A program made the translations under genes and the position numbers. Below, piece after piece: positions 6,473 to 12,381 of a stretch of 12,381 bases of DNA (position 1 is its first letter; each line of letters opens with the position of its first letter). Source of the stretch: Myxococcota bacterium (GTDB lineage: Bacteria > Myxococcota > Polyangia > GCA-2747355 > JAKLHH01); assembly GCA_022710245.1 (NCBI GenBank), contig JAKLHH010000095.1, positions 1 through 12,381 of the forward strand, read 5' to 3'. A model generated the notes under the pieces. It ran no database searches, was not told the origin of the DNA, and worked only from the letters and a program-made list of their open reading frames with translations.

Positions 6473-6973
6473 ATGCGCGACCTCTCCCCGATCATCTCCG
6501 CGGGCGTTGGCCCGATCATCGTCATCTCCGCCTGCGGCCTCCTCTGCCTGGCCTTCTACAACCGCCTCTCGGCCGTGGTGACCCGCCTGCGCGGCTTCGA
6601 TCGCGAGCGCCTGCAGGAGCAGGAGGCGCTGGAGAAGCACCAGGCGAGCGGCGACCTGGCCACCGCCGCGCGACACGTCGAGATCCTCTCCATGCTGAAG
6701 ACGCAGACGGAGATGGTGAGGCACCGGGCGCACCTCATCCGCCGCACCCTCGCCTGCCTGCTCACCACCATCATCTGCCTGGCGCTCTGCTCGCTCACGC
6801 TGGGGCTCAGCGCCGTCTGGCACGGCCTCGACTACGCCGCCGTCCCGCTCTTCATCCTCGGGCTCCTCCTCCTCGTCGTCGCTGCGCTCTTCGCCATCAC
6901 CGAGCTCCGCTACGCGCTCCACCCGATCGAGCTGGAGAGCCGGAGGGTCAGCGAGCTGACCGAGGCTCCCTGA
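6473..6973 (+). CDS. DUF2721-family membrane protein
   Basis: The product has 166 residues with three predicted membrane helices (about 8-28, 91-115 and 120-143). The first helix and the following LAFYNRLSAVVTRLRGFDRER, plus a helical middle section (44-88), match the DUF2721 pattern as I remember it; length is also typical. The function of the family is unknown. An ATG at 6461 in the same frame would add MVTS, but it overlaps the proposed -10 element, so I prefer 6473. There is no Shine-Dalgarno sequence. It lies 80 bp upstream of kinase B on the same strand, yet kinase B has its own promoter-like element. Divergent from the putative lipoprotein gene at 5371-6312. Confidence 0.8.
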   Translation: MRDLSPIISAGVGPIIVISACGLLCLAFYNRLSAVVTRLRGFDRERLQEQEALEKHQASGDLATAARHVEILSMLKTQTEMVRHRAHLIRRTLACLLTTIICLALCSLTLGLSAVWHGLDYAAVPLFILGLLLLVVAALFAITELRYALHPIELESRRVSELTEAP

Positions 6974-7017
6974 GCCGGCCGACGCGCGCGGTCTGAGGGC
7001 CCGACGCGCGGCTTCGC

Positions 7018-7046
7018 TTTCCAGCCAGCCCTGCGTTGGCTAACAT
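7018..7046 (+). promoter_or_regulatory. Promoter of kinase B, possibly leaderless
   Basis: TTTCCA (7018-7023) and TAACAT (7041-7046) each match the sigma70 consensus at 4 of 6 positions, with a 17-base spacer. The kinase ATG at 7055 is 8 bases past the -10 and no Shine-Dalgarno site is present, the same layout as at the DUF2721 gene. Confidence 0.45.
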
Positions 7047-7054
7047 GGGCCACC

Positions 7055-8899
7055 ATGGCGGACGAGCTCAGCCCCGGTCAGCGAGTCGGTCACTACGTGA
7101 TCGTCTCATCCCTCGGCGCAGGCGGGATGGGCGTGGTCTACCTCGCCGAGCACCCCGAGATCGGGCGTCGGGTGGCGATCAAGGTGCTCTCCCCCGCGGT
7201 GAGCCACCTGCCGGGCATCGCCGAGCGCTTCCTCGCCGAGGCCAAGGCGGTCGCCCGCATCGAGCACCCGAACGTCATCAACATCTACGACTTCGCCCGC
7301 ACCGAGGAGGGCCAGCTCTACTTCGTCATGGAGGCGCTCCGCGGGCGCGAGCTCTCCACCCTGATCAGCGAGCGGGCGCCGCTGCCGCCGGCCGACGTCC
7401 TGCCCTACCTGGAGCAGATCTGTGCCGGGCTGCAGGCGGCGCACGAGCAGGGGGTGGTCCATCGCGACCTGAAGCCGGAGAACATCTTCGTCCTCGAGCG
7501 GCCGCCCCTGTCGGTGAAGCTCCTCGACTTCGGCATCGCCCGGCTCCTCGACAGTCAGGGGCTGCCGCTGCCGATGACGCAGACCGGGCTCGTGCTGGGC
7601 TCGCCGGTCACCATCGCGCCGGAGCAGGCGGCCGGCGATCGCGACCAGATCGGCCCGCACACCGACCTCTACTCGCTCGGGGTGATCCTCTACTGGATGC
7701 TCGCCGGGCGTCCGCCCTTCAGCAACCCGAAGCTGGCGCTGCTGCTGGCGGCGCACATCCAGGCCGAGCCACCTCCGCTGCAGGAGGCGGTGCCCACGCT
7801 GCCGCCCGGCATCGCCGCGCTGGTGCACGCATGTCTGGCCAAGGATCCGACGCGGCGACCGGCGCGCGCCCTCGACGTCGCGCAGCGCTTCGCGGCCGCG
7901 CTCCGCGGCGAGGCAGCCCCCTCCCCCTCGCCGTCGGCGAGCCGCGTGCCCGCCACGGTGAGAGGGCGCCCCGACCTCTCGGCGCCGACGATCATCGACC
8001 CGCAGCCGCCGCGCGAGGCGAGCATCCCCTCGACGCTGAAGGGGCACGCGCCTGCTGGGCTGCCAGCCACCATCGCCGTCGACGGCACCCCGCCCGCGGG
8101 CGAGCTCCCGGCGACGATCAGCCGCGAGCGCCCGGCGGTGAGCGGGCCCGCCTCCCCCACCTCCCCCACCGCGAGCGACGCCGCGCCACCCGCGAGCAAG
8201 CCCGCGAGGCCCGACGAGGGCTGGCAAGGGCTCGGGGGCGGCGCCTCGCGGTCGGGCTCGCGGAGCGTGCTCCTCGTCGCCGGCGCGGTCTTCGTCCTCG
8301 GCGTGGGCGGCGCGCTGGCCTACTTCGCCCTCCGCGGTGACCCGACCCCGGCCACGGCCGATGCGCGGATCACGGCGCCCGACGCGGCGCGACCGCGACG
8401 GCCCGACGCGGCGGCGCGGCGGACGGCGACGGGCCAGCCCGACGCGGCGCGGCGAACGGCGACGGGCCAGCCTGATGCGGCGGCGCGACCAGGCTCCGGG
8501 GTCGTGCCCGCCCCCGTCCAGCCACGGGTGCCCGCCCCACCGCCCGGCGTGGTGACGGTGCGGCGTGGGCAGAGCCAGATCACCATCGGTCCGGTGCGGG
8601 CCCTCGTCGGCGGCAGAGCCCCCGCGAACGCCGTGCAGACGATCGCCAGGAACCACGTCAACCAGGTGCGCCTCTGCTACGAGCGGCTCCTGCGCGATCA
8701 GCCCACCCTGCAGGGGCGAGTCGAGGTCGACCTGGTGGTGAGCGCCCGCGAGGTGAGGGGCGCGAGGCTGGCGAGCTCGACGGCGGGGAACACCACCCTC
8801 AACGACTGCATCGTCAGCCTCGCGCACAACTTCCGCTTCCCGAACCAGACGGCCGTCTGTAGCTTCCGCGTGCCGTTCGTGCTGCGGCGCCTGCGCTGA
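7055..8899 (+). CDS. Transmembrane Ser/Thr protein kinase B with AgmX/PglI-like C-terminal domain
   Basis: The product has 614 residues. The Hanks-type kinase domain (about 14-284) has Gly loop GAGGMGVV (21-28), Lys43, Glu62, HRDLKPEN (136-143, catalytic Asp138), DFG (158-160) and APE (188-190). The stretch before APE reads GSPVTI where most relatives have GTPxYM, so the P+1 loop is atypical. A Pro/Thr-rich linker (285-402) with repeated PATI/PATV-like motifs leads to a membrane helix (about 403-425). Outside lie a Pro/Ala spacer with an 11-residue tandem repeat (455-476) and a C-terminal domain, 524-614: VRLCYERLLRDQPTLQGRV, then SSTAGNTTLNDC and FRFP. That is the signature of the AgmX/PglI C-terminal domain of Myxococcota, a TonB-C-like fold. 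Together this suggests a periplasmic sensing or envelope-binding end. The start is the first ATG, without a Shine-Dalgarno site. Confidence 0.9.
   Translation: MADELSPGQRVGHYVIVSSLGAGGMGVVYLAEHPEIGRRVAIKVLSPAVSHLPGIAERFLAEAKAVARIEHPNVINIYDFARTEEGQLYFVMEALRGRELSTLISERAPLPPADVLPYLEQICAGLQAAHEQGVVHRDLKPENIFVLERPPLSVKLLDFGIARLLDSQGLPLPMTQTGLVLGSPVTIAPEQAAGDRDQIGPHTDLYSLGVILYWMLAGRPPFSNPKLALLLAAHIQAEPPPLQEAVPTLPPGIAALVHACLAKDPTRRPARALDVAQRFAAALRGEAAPSPSPSASRVPATVRGRPDLSAPTIIDPQPPREASIPSTLKGHAPAGLPATIAVDGTPPAGELPATISRERPAVSGPASPTSPTASDAAPPASKPARPDEGWQGLGGGASRSGSRSVLLVAGAVFVLGVGGALAYFALRGDPTPATADARITAPDAARPRRPDAAARRTATGQPDAARRTATGQPDAAARPGSGVVPAPVQPRVPAPPPGVVTVRRGQSQITIGPVRALVGGRAPANAVQTIARNHVNQVRLCYERLLRDQPTLQGRVEVDLVVSAREVRGARLASSTAGNTTLNDCIVSLAHNFRFPNQTAVCSFRVPFVLRRLR
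8417..8482 (+). repeat. Two 33-bp in-frame tandem repeats in the kinase B spacer
   Basis: Bases 8417-8449 and 8450-8482 both encode RRTATGQPDAA. The copies differ at a few bases. They sit in the outside spacer between membrane helix and AgmX-like domain, where length changes are likely tolerated. Confidence 0.85.
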
Positions 8900-9002
8900 G
8901 CGGGCTCGCGGCGGGATCGGAGCGTGCGCTCCAGGGGCCTCGCTCCGCGATAGATCTCTCGCACACGGCGAACCTCCCGCGCGCCGCGCATGTCTCACAC
9001 CC

Positions 9003-9620
9003 ATGCTACCCTCGATCGTCATCAGCGGAGCTGCCCTCCTCGGCTGCCTGCTCTATCCGCTCCTTCGCTGGGCGCGGTTCGCGGGTCGCCTCCGCGGCCG
9101 CGTCATCGCTGCTGACCGCGACGGCTGCACGATCCAGGTGCTCGGAGAGCAGGTCCGCGTTGTCGACCGGAGCGCTCCGCTGGGCGCGTGGCTGGCCGTG
9201 AGTGGGACGCACGAGCTCCAGCAGCGGCTGTGCTCCTATCGCGAGCCCGCGCTGGGGTGGATGCTCCGATCCGCGCGCGTCGAGCGAGTCTGGCCGCGGT
9301 TCCGGCTGCTCTGGCTCGCCGCGGCCGTGTCCCTCGCGCTCCTCGGTGGCGCCGCGTGGATGCAGGTCGCGGGGGCGGCGCTGGTCGACCGCTCCCGGCG
9401 CGAGGCGGAGCAGGCCGAGTGGAAGGCGTTCTGGTGCGAGGTCGCGGGCCGTCGCTGGGTGGAGAACGTCAGGGCACAGGAGAGCATGCCGTTCGGACCC
9501 CGCCGCGTCCCACCGGCCCTGCCCGCCAGCCTCGCGTCATGCAATGGCCCCCCCGAGCTGCTGGAGATGTACCCGGCGCCGTGGTGGCGCCGGAAGGTGG
9601 AGCTGTCCCCGATCAGGTAG
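9003..9620 (+). CDS. Two-transmembrane protein of unknown function
   Basis: The product has 205 residues. Membrane helices are predicted at about 4-21 and 102-124. The loop between them (22-101) is Arg-rich next to both helices and so is probably cytoplasmic; it contains a beta-type stretch (GRVIAADRDGCTIQVLGEQVRVV). The C-terminal 80 residues would then be periplasmic, with cysteines at 145 and 180 that could pair. I recognise no family. The ATG at 9003 is the first in frame; no Shine-Dalgarno or convincing promoter is seen. GC-rich codon use is like that of its neighbours. It follows kinase B by 103 bp on the same strand and converges with the protease gene (46-bp gap), so it may be the last gene after kinase B, which is inference only. 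Confidence 0.7.
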   Translation: MLPSIVISGAALLGCLLYPLLRWARFAGRLRGRVIAADRDGCTIQVLGEQVRVVDRSAPLGAWLAVSGTHELQQRLCSYREPALGWMLRSARVERVWPRFRLLWLAAAVSLALLGGAAWMQVAGAALVDRSRREAEQAEWKAFWCEVAGRRWVENVRAQESMPFGPRRVPPALPASLASCNGPPELLEMYPAPWWRRKVELSPIR

Positions 9621-9666
9621 GCCGCGAGGGCCTCACCGCGCACGCCGCAGAGACGCGCCCTCAGCT

Positions 9667-10986
9667 TCAGGGGACCGTGGCCTCGCGCGCCCGCACCTCG
9701 CCTGTCGCCGGCACCTGCTCGCCGAGCACGGTGATCGCCCTGAGGAGCTGCGCGTCCTCGCTCTTCTTCAACGCCGTCTGGCTCATGCCGCGCTCCGCCT
9801 CGGGGAGGAGCGGGCTCGCCTCGGCTCCGAGCGCCACCGTCACGTCGGGCTTGATGCCCTTGTGCCAGATCACGTGCCCCTTCGGGGTCAGCCACTCCTG
9901 GACGGCCAGCAGCAGCCGCGACCCATCGGAGAGCGGGAAGGCCTGCAGCACCGTCCCTGTCCCGAACGTGGTCTCGCCGACGAGCCGCGCGCGGCCCGCG
10001 TCGCGCAGCGCCCCGGCCATGATCTCCGCCGCGCTGGCCGAGCCGCGGTTGATCAGCACGACCAGGGGGAGCTCGAAGCGCACCCCTCCCTTGAGCACCG
10101 GCACCGCCACGGTGTGCCCGCGGGCGTCGCGCACCAGCACCGCGTTGCCGTGGTGGAGGAGCTGGCTGATCGCGCCGACCGCCTCCAGCAGGATCCCCCC
10201 GGGGTCGTCGCGCAGGTCAAGGACCACCCCGCGCAGCCCGGCGGCCTGGATCTGGGTCAGCGCCACCCCGAGCTTGCCCGCCACGCCCTGGCTGAAGGCG
10301 GCGATGCGCAGGTGCGCGAGCTGCGTGCCGGGCACCCGCTGCCAGGTGACGTTCTTCAGCGCGATCGCGGCGCGGGTCAGCTGCAGGTCGCGCGTCCGCC
10401 CGCTGGCCGGCGTCAGCACCCGCAGCGTCACCGTGGTCCCGGCGCGCCCCTTGATGTGCTCGACCAGCTCCGGGAGCTGGTGGCCGGCGGCGTCCTGGTC
10501 GTCGACGCGCAGGATGATATCGCCTGGCCGCAGCCCCGCGCGCTGGGCGGGCGAGCCGTCGAGGGGCGCCACCACCACGGCGTGCCCGTCGCGCATGCGG
10601 AGCTCGGCGCCGATCCCCTCGAAGCGGCCGCTGATCAGGTTCTCCTCGAGCTTCTGCAGCTCGGGCGTGAGGAAGGTGCTGTGGCCCGTGTCGCCGAGCG
10701 CCGCGACCATCCCGGCGATGCTCCCGTAGGCGAGCCGTCGCGGCTTCAGCGCCCCGCGGTCGACGTAGTGCTGCTCGACGACGCGCCAGGCCTCGGTCAT
10801 CAGCTTCAGCTCGCGAGGCGGGATGCGCGAGCTCGCGCCGCCGGCCGGGAGCTGGCGCCCGACCACGAGGCCGAGCAGCACGCCGACGATCAGCACCACC
10901 ACCGACGGCACGCGCAGGCGGCTCGCACCGCGCACCCTGCGCCAGCTCGCTCCCTCTGCCTCTGCGCGCGTCCCGCGCTGCTCCAT
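9667..10986 (-). CDS. Membrane-anchored PDZ/S41-family (carboxy-terminal processing) protease
   Basis: The product has 439 residues from the ATG at 10986. An uncleaved signal anchor (about 26-43, VPSVVVLIVGVLLGLVVG) should place the rest in the periplasm. An S41 N-terminal region (60-110, with YVDRGALKP and GDTGHSTFLTPE) is followed by a PDZ domain (about 115-195: GIGAEL, GSPAQRAGLRPGDIIL) and the protease core. The Ser motif NRGSASAAEI (313-322) gives Ser318 as the nucleophile. The catalytic Lys of CtpA/Prc enzymes, 25 residues later in FGKG, is Thr343 here (FGTGTVL). The fold is certain, activity is not. The start at 10986 has GGAGAGGG at 10998-10991; an ATG at 11013 is in frame but has no such site. 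It is divergent from the acyl carrier protein gene. Confidence 0.9.
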   Translation of the reverse strand: MEQRGTRAEAEGASWRRVRGASRLRVPSVVVLIVGVLLGLVVGRQLPAGGASSRIPPRELKLMTEAWRVVEQHYVDRGALKPRRLAYGSIAGMVAALGDTGHSTFLTPELQKLEENLISGRFEGIGAELRMRDGHAVVVAPLDGSPAQRAGLRPGDIILRVDDQDAAGHQLPELVEHIKGRAGTTVTLRVLTPASGRTRDLQLTRAAIALKNVTWQRVPGTQLAHLRIAAFSQGVAGKLGVALTQIQAAGLRGVVLDLRDDPGGILLEAVGAISQLLHHGNAVLVRDARGHTVAVPVLKGGVRFELPLVVLINRGSASAAEIMAGALRDAGRARLVGETTFGTGTVLQAFPLSDGSRLLLAVQEWLTPKGHVIWHKGIKPDVTVALGAEASPLLPEAERGMSQTALKKSEDAQLLRAITVLGEQVPATGEVRAREATVP

Positions 10987-11022
10987 GTAGCCCTCTCCGT
11001 CGACGACGCCCATCCGTTAACC

Positions 11023-11038
11023 CTGACGCGCGCGTCAG
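11023..11038. promoter_or_regulatory. Perfect 16-bp palindrome upstream of the protease gene
   Basis: CTGACGCGCGCGTCAG equals its reverse complement. On the minus strand it is followed directly by GGGTTAACGG, whose TTAACG could act as a -10, so the palindrome would lie between -35 and -10 of the protease promoter: an operator position. No matching -35 is apparent. Confidence 0.4.
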
Positions 11039-11206
11039 CCCGGATCCAGGTCCAAAGCCCGCGCTGCTCCGCGGCAGGCTCGACCGACCGACGCTCGCTC
11101 GGTCCAGGCGTGTCGCATCCGGGCTGCCGTGGCCGCCACTCGAGCGACCGACGGGGAGCGACCGCCCCGCAAGCCCCCGAGGCCCTTTCTCCGAGGCCCC
11201 GACCGC

Positions 11207-11235
11207 TTTACACCTCGCCGCTGATCGCCTATAGC
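11207..11235 (+). promoter_or_regulatory. Sigma70-type promoter of the acyl-carrier-like gene
   Basis: TTTACA (11207-11212, 5 of 6) and TATAGC (11230-11235, 4 of 6) are separated by 17 bases. Transcription near 11242 would leave a leader of about 17 bases with the AGGGAGGAG ribosome site at 11246-11254. It is the best promoter in the window. Confidence 0.65.
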
Positions 11236-11258
11236 TTGGCCTCCCAGGGAGGAGCGCG

Positions 11259-11594
11259 ATGAGCTGGTTCCGCAAGAAGGAGAAGGCCCCGAAGCCCGAG
11301 GCGCCCGCCGCGGCGCCCGTCACGCCGGCGCCGCCGAGCACCGCCGAGGTGGTCCTCGACGAGCTCCGCTCCACCGTCGCGCGGCTCTCCGAGGGCAAGC
11401 TCGGCGTCGAGGCGATCAACCCGAACGGGCACCTCTTCGATCAGGGCTACCTCGACTCCTTCAAGTCCGCCGAGCTGCTCCTCTTCGTCGAGCAACGCTT
11501 CGGCGTCAGCGTGCCCGAGGTGATGCTGGTCGGCCGCCTCTCGACGCTGGCCGCGCTCGCGGCGCACGTGCAGCAGCAGCGACCCGCGGCGTAG
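11259..11594 (+). CDS. Acyl-carrier-protein-like protein with N-terminal extension
   Basis: The product has 111 residues. Residues about 28-106 fit a carrier-protein four-helix domain: GHLFDQGYLDSFKSAELLLFVEQ is followed by FGVSVPE and the last helices. Ser67 in the motif LDSF is the expected phosphopantetheine site; most carriers have DSL, so Phe68 is a variation. The first 27 residues are an added Lys- then Pro/Ala-rich tail (MSWFRKKEKAPKPEAP). The start has a strong AGGGAGGAG site four bases before ATG 11259. No ketosynthase, adenylation or acyltransferase gene is nearby, so it is an orphan carrier here: it might serve fatty acid or lipid modification, or a pathway encoded elsewhere. The divergent neighbour is the S41 protease. 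Confidence 0.82.
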   Translation: MSWFRKKEKAPKPEAPAAAPVTPAPPSTAEVVLDELRSTVARLSEGKLGVEAINPNGHLFDQGYLDSFKSAELLLFVEQRFGVSVPEVMLVGRLSTLAALAAHVQQQRPAA

Positions 11595-11607
11595 GCCGGG
11601 CTCGGCC
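11594..11607 (+). terminator. Possible terminator hairpin after the acyl-carrier-like gene
   Basis: GGCCG (11594-11598) and CGGCC (11603-11607) form a perfect 5-bp stem with a GGCT loop, starting at the last base of the stop codon. No T-run follows, so an intrinsic terminator is unproven. A larger pairing, GCTGGGG (11615-11621) with CCCCAGC (11654-11660), encloses a second small stem, GCAGG/CCTGC (11626-11640). Confidence 0.3.
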
Positions 11608-11721
11608 GCAGGTCGCTGGGGTCTGGCAGGCCCCCCCTGCAGGGAACAGCTGGCCCCAGCAGGGCTCACCCCGCGGAATTGCTGGCGTTCGACCCCTGTC
11701 CTGCCCCGCGCCGTCGACGCG

Positions 11722-11738
11722 ATCGCTGTCACAGCGAT
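11722..11738. promoter_or_regulatory. 17-bp inverted repeat upstream of the propeller lipoprotein
   Basis: ATCGCTGT and ACAGCGAT are perfect 8-base arms around a single C (11730). It sits 104 bp before the lipoprotein ATG in the 248-bp gap after the acyl-carrier-like gene. The size and symmetry suit a dimeric regulator; no other copy was noticed in the window. Confidence 0.4.
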
Positions 11739-11842
11739 GCGACACCTCGCCCTCTAGCTCCCCGACACTCCAGACGATCGTGCCTGGCCCGCTTCCTGCT
11801 CTTGCAGTGACCAGACGCGCTCATCCTCGAGGAGGTGTCGTG

Positions 11843-12381
11843 ATGCGGAGATCCGGGCTCCTGCTGACTCTGTCTGCCCTCGCCCTGACCCTGGCCGCCT
11901 GCTCGCGCCAGGGTGAAGAGCCCGGGCCCACGGCGGACAGCGGGCCCGGCGCCGACCTCGGGGAGCAGCAGCAGGACACGGGCAGCGGCCCCGACCTCGG
12001 CCGCTGCTCGGGCTGCCAGACCTTCCAGGTGGGCATGGGCGGCGGCATGCCCTTCGACCCGGCCTCGCACGACAGCGAGTTCGTCACCCGTGACGCGGAC
12101 GGCGCCCTCGTCGTCACCAAGCAGAGCGGGCAGACCTCGAGCTTCCTCTGGATCGCCGACACCGCGCTCCCCGGCGTGGTGAAGATCGATCTGAAGACGC
12201 TGAAGATCGTCGGCCGCTACATCACCGGCGGCACCAGCACCTCGCGCACGACCGTCAACGTCCTCGGCGAGGCCTTCATCGGCGCCCGCGTGAGCGGCAC
12301 CACCGCGGCTGGCGCCCCCACCAAGTTCGGCGTCACCAAGATCCTCCCCGGCGGCAAGAGCTGCCCTGACCGCACCGGCGA
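11843..12381 (+). CDS. Lipoprotein with YVTN-type propeller-like repeat (3' partial)
   Basis: The frame is open from ATG 11843 to the window end, 179 complete codons without a stop. GAGGAGG at 11829-11835, seven bases upstream, fixes the start. A signal (MRRSGLLLTLSALALTLAAC) ends in the lipobox LAAC with Cys20. Next is a low-complexity linker with two GADLG/GPDLG motifs (to about residue 52), then CSGC at 54-57. From about residue 96, FLWIADTALPGVVKIDLKTL and VGRYITGG, followed by SRTTVNVLGEAFIGAR, resemble one blade of a YVTN/NHL-type beta-propeller of the sort found in many Myxococcota surface lipoproteins. It should be exported and membrane-anchored, exposed to the periplasm or surface. 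The role is unknown; later blades lie beyond the window. Confidence 0.8.
   Translation, partial: MRRSGLLLTLSALALTLAACSRQGEEPGPTADSGPGADLGEQQQDTGSGPDLGRCSGCQTFQVGMGGGMPFDPASHDSEFVTRDADGALVVTKQSGQTSSFLWIADTALPGVVKIDLKTLKIVGRYITGGTSTSRTTVNVLGEAFIGARVSGTTAAGAPTKFGVTKILPGGKSCPDRTG

Noticed and set aside
6313..6525. Upstream extension of the putative lipoprotein to ATG 6525
   Set aside because: It would bury the export signal 71 residues in and overlap the divergent DUF2721 start and promoter.
5200..6996. 598-residue open frame on the plus strand over the putative lipoprotein and DUF2721 genes
   Set aside because: It is antisense to the signal-bearing protein and out of frame with DUF2721; low-complexity product.
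8919..8932. Inverted repeat GGAGCG-TG-CGCTCC after kinase B as a terminator
   Set aside because: The loop is only two bases and there is no T-run; such short symmetric sites are common at this GC content.
7106..9022. 638-residue open frame on the minus strand over kinase B
   Set aside because: A shadow of the kinase reading frame in GC-rich DNA: Arg/Gly/His-rich, no signal, no domain.
10987..11013. Start of the protease at ATG 11013
   Set aside because: No ribosome site; the ATG at 10986 follows GGAGAGGG. The extra nine residues add nothing recognisable, though this start is not excluded.
11088..11160. CGACCGAC/GAGCGACCGAC repeats between protease and acyl-carrier genes as an array
   Set aside because: Copies are short, irregular and typical of CG-rich spacer; no regular spacing as in CRISPR or an origin iteron set.
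9202..11262. 686-residue open frame on the plus strand across the two-TM gene and the protease
   Set aside because: It overlaps two well-supported genes and encodes Arg/His/Gln/Ala-rich sequence without domains.

Overview
The window is very GC-rich (roughly 70% by eye) and has the look of a Myxococcota (former Deltaproteobacteria) chromosome. It carries two transmembrane Hanks-type Ser/Thr kinases with long Ala/Pro/Thr-rich linkers, an AgmX/PglI-type C-terminal domain, a PEGA-domain protein, several lipoproteins and a YVTN-propeller-like lipoprotein. The assignment rests on remembered family distribution, not on a search. No tRNA, rRNA, CRISPR array, transposase or phage gene was seen.

Layout. 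(1) 1-932 (+): 3' part of a TPR-like/PEGA protein with a C-terminal membrane anchor, ending in a 17-bp tandem duplication. (2) 964-1437 (-): small lipoprotein, convergent with it. (3) 1438-1747: 310-bp divergent intergenic region that holds a 38-bp copy of the end of the methyltransferase gene found 3.2 kb away. (4) 1748-4018 (+): receptor kinase A, whose outside part is an 11-fold Cys-rich repeat of about 19-22 residues. (5) 4153-4611 (+): small Lys-rich secreted protein. (6) 4725-5282 (-): SAM methyltransferase, and 5371-6312 (-): putative lipoprotein. (7) 6473-6973 (+): DUF2721 membrane protein. (8) 7055-8899 (+): receptor kinase B with an AgmX/PglI-like tail. (9) 9003-9620 (+): two-TM protein of unknown function. 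(10) 9667-10986 (-): membrane-anchored PDZ/S41 protease whose usual catalytic Lys is Thr. (11) 11259-11594 (+): acyl-carrier-like protein behind a good sigma70-type promoter. (12) 11843-end (+): start of a lipoprotein with a propeller-like repeat.

Most genes seem to be separate transcription units: strands alternate, gaps are 30-310 bp and several starts have their own promoter-like elements. The shared theme is the cell envelope: nine of the eleven proteins are predicted to be secreted, lipid-anchored or membrane-spanning. The two kinases probably join outside sensing to phosphorylation inside, but no substrate or partner can be named from this sequence. The most unusual items are the Cys-repeat ectodomain of kinase A, the kinase-AgmX tail fusion, the Lys-less S41 protease and the dispersed methyltransferase tail repeat. 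I see no clear multi-gene novel system; the best candidate is kinase A with the secreted Lys-rich protein next to it.
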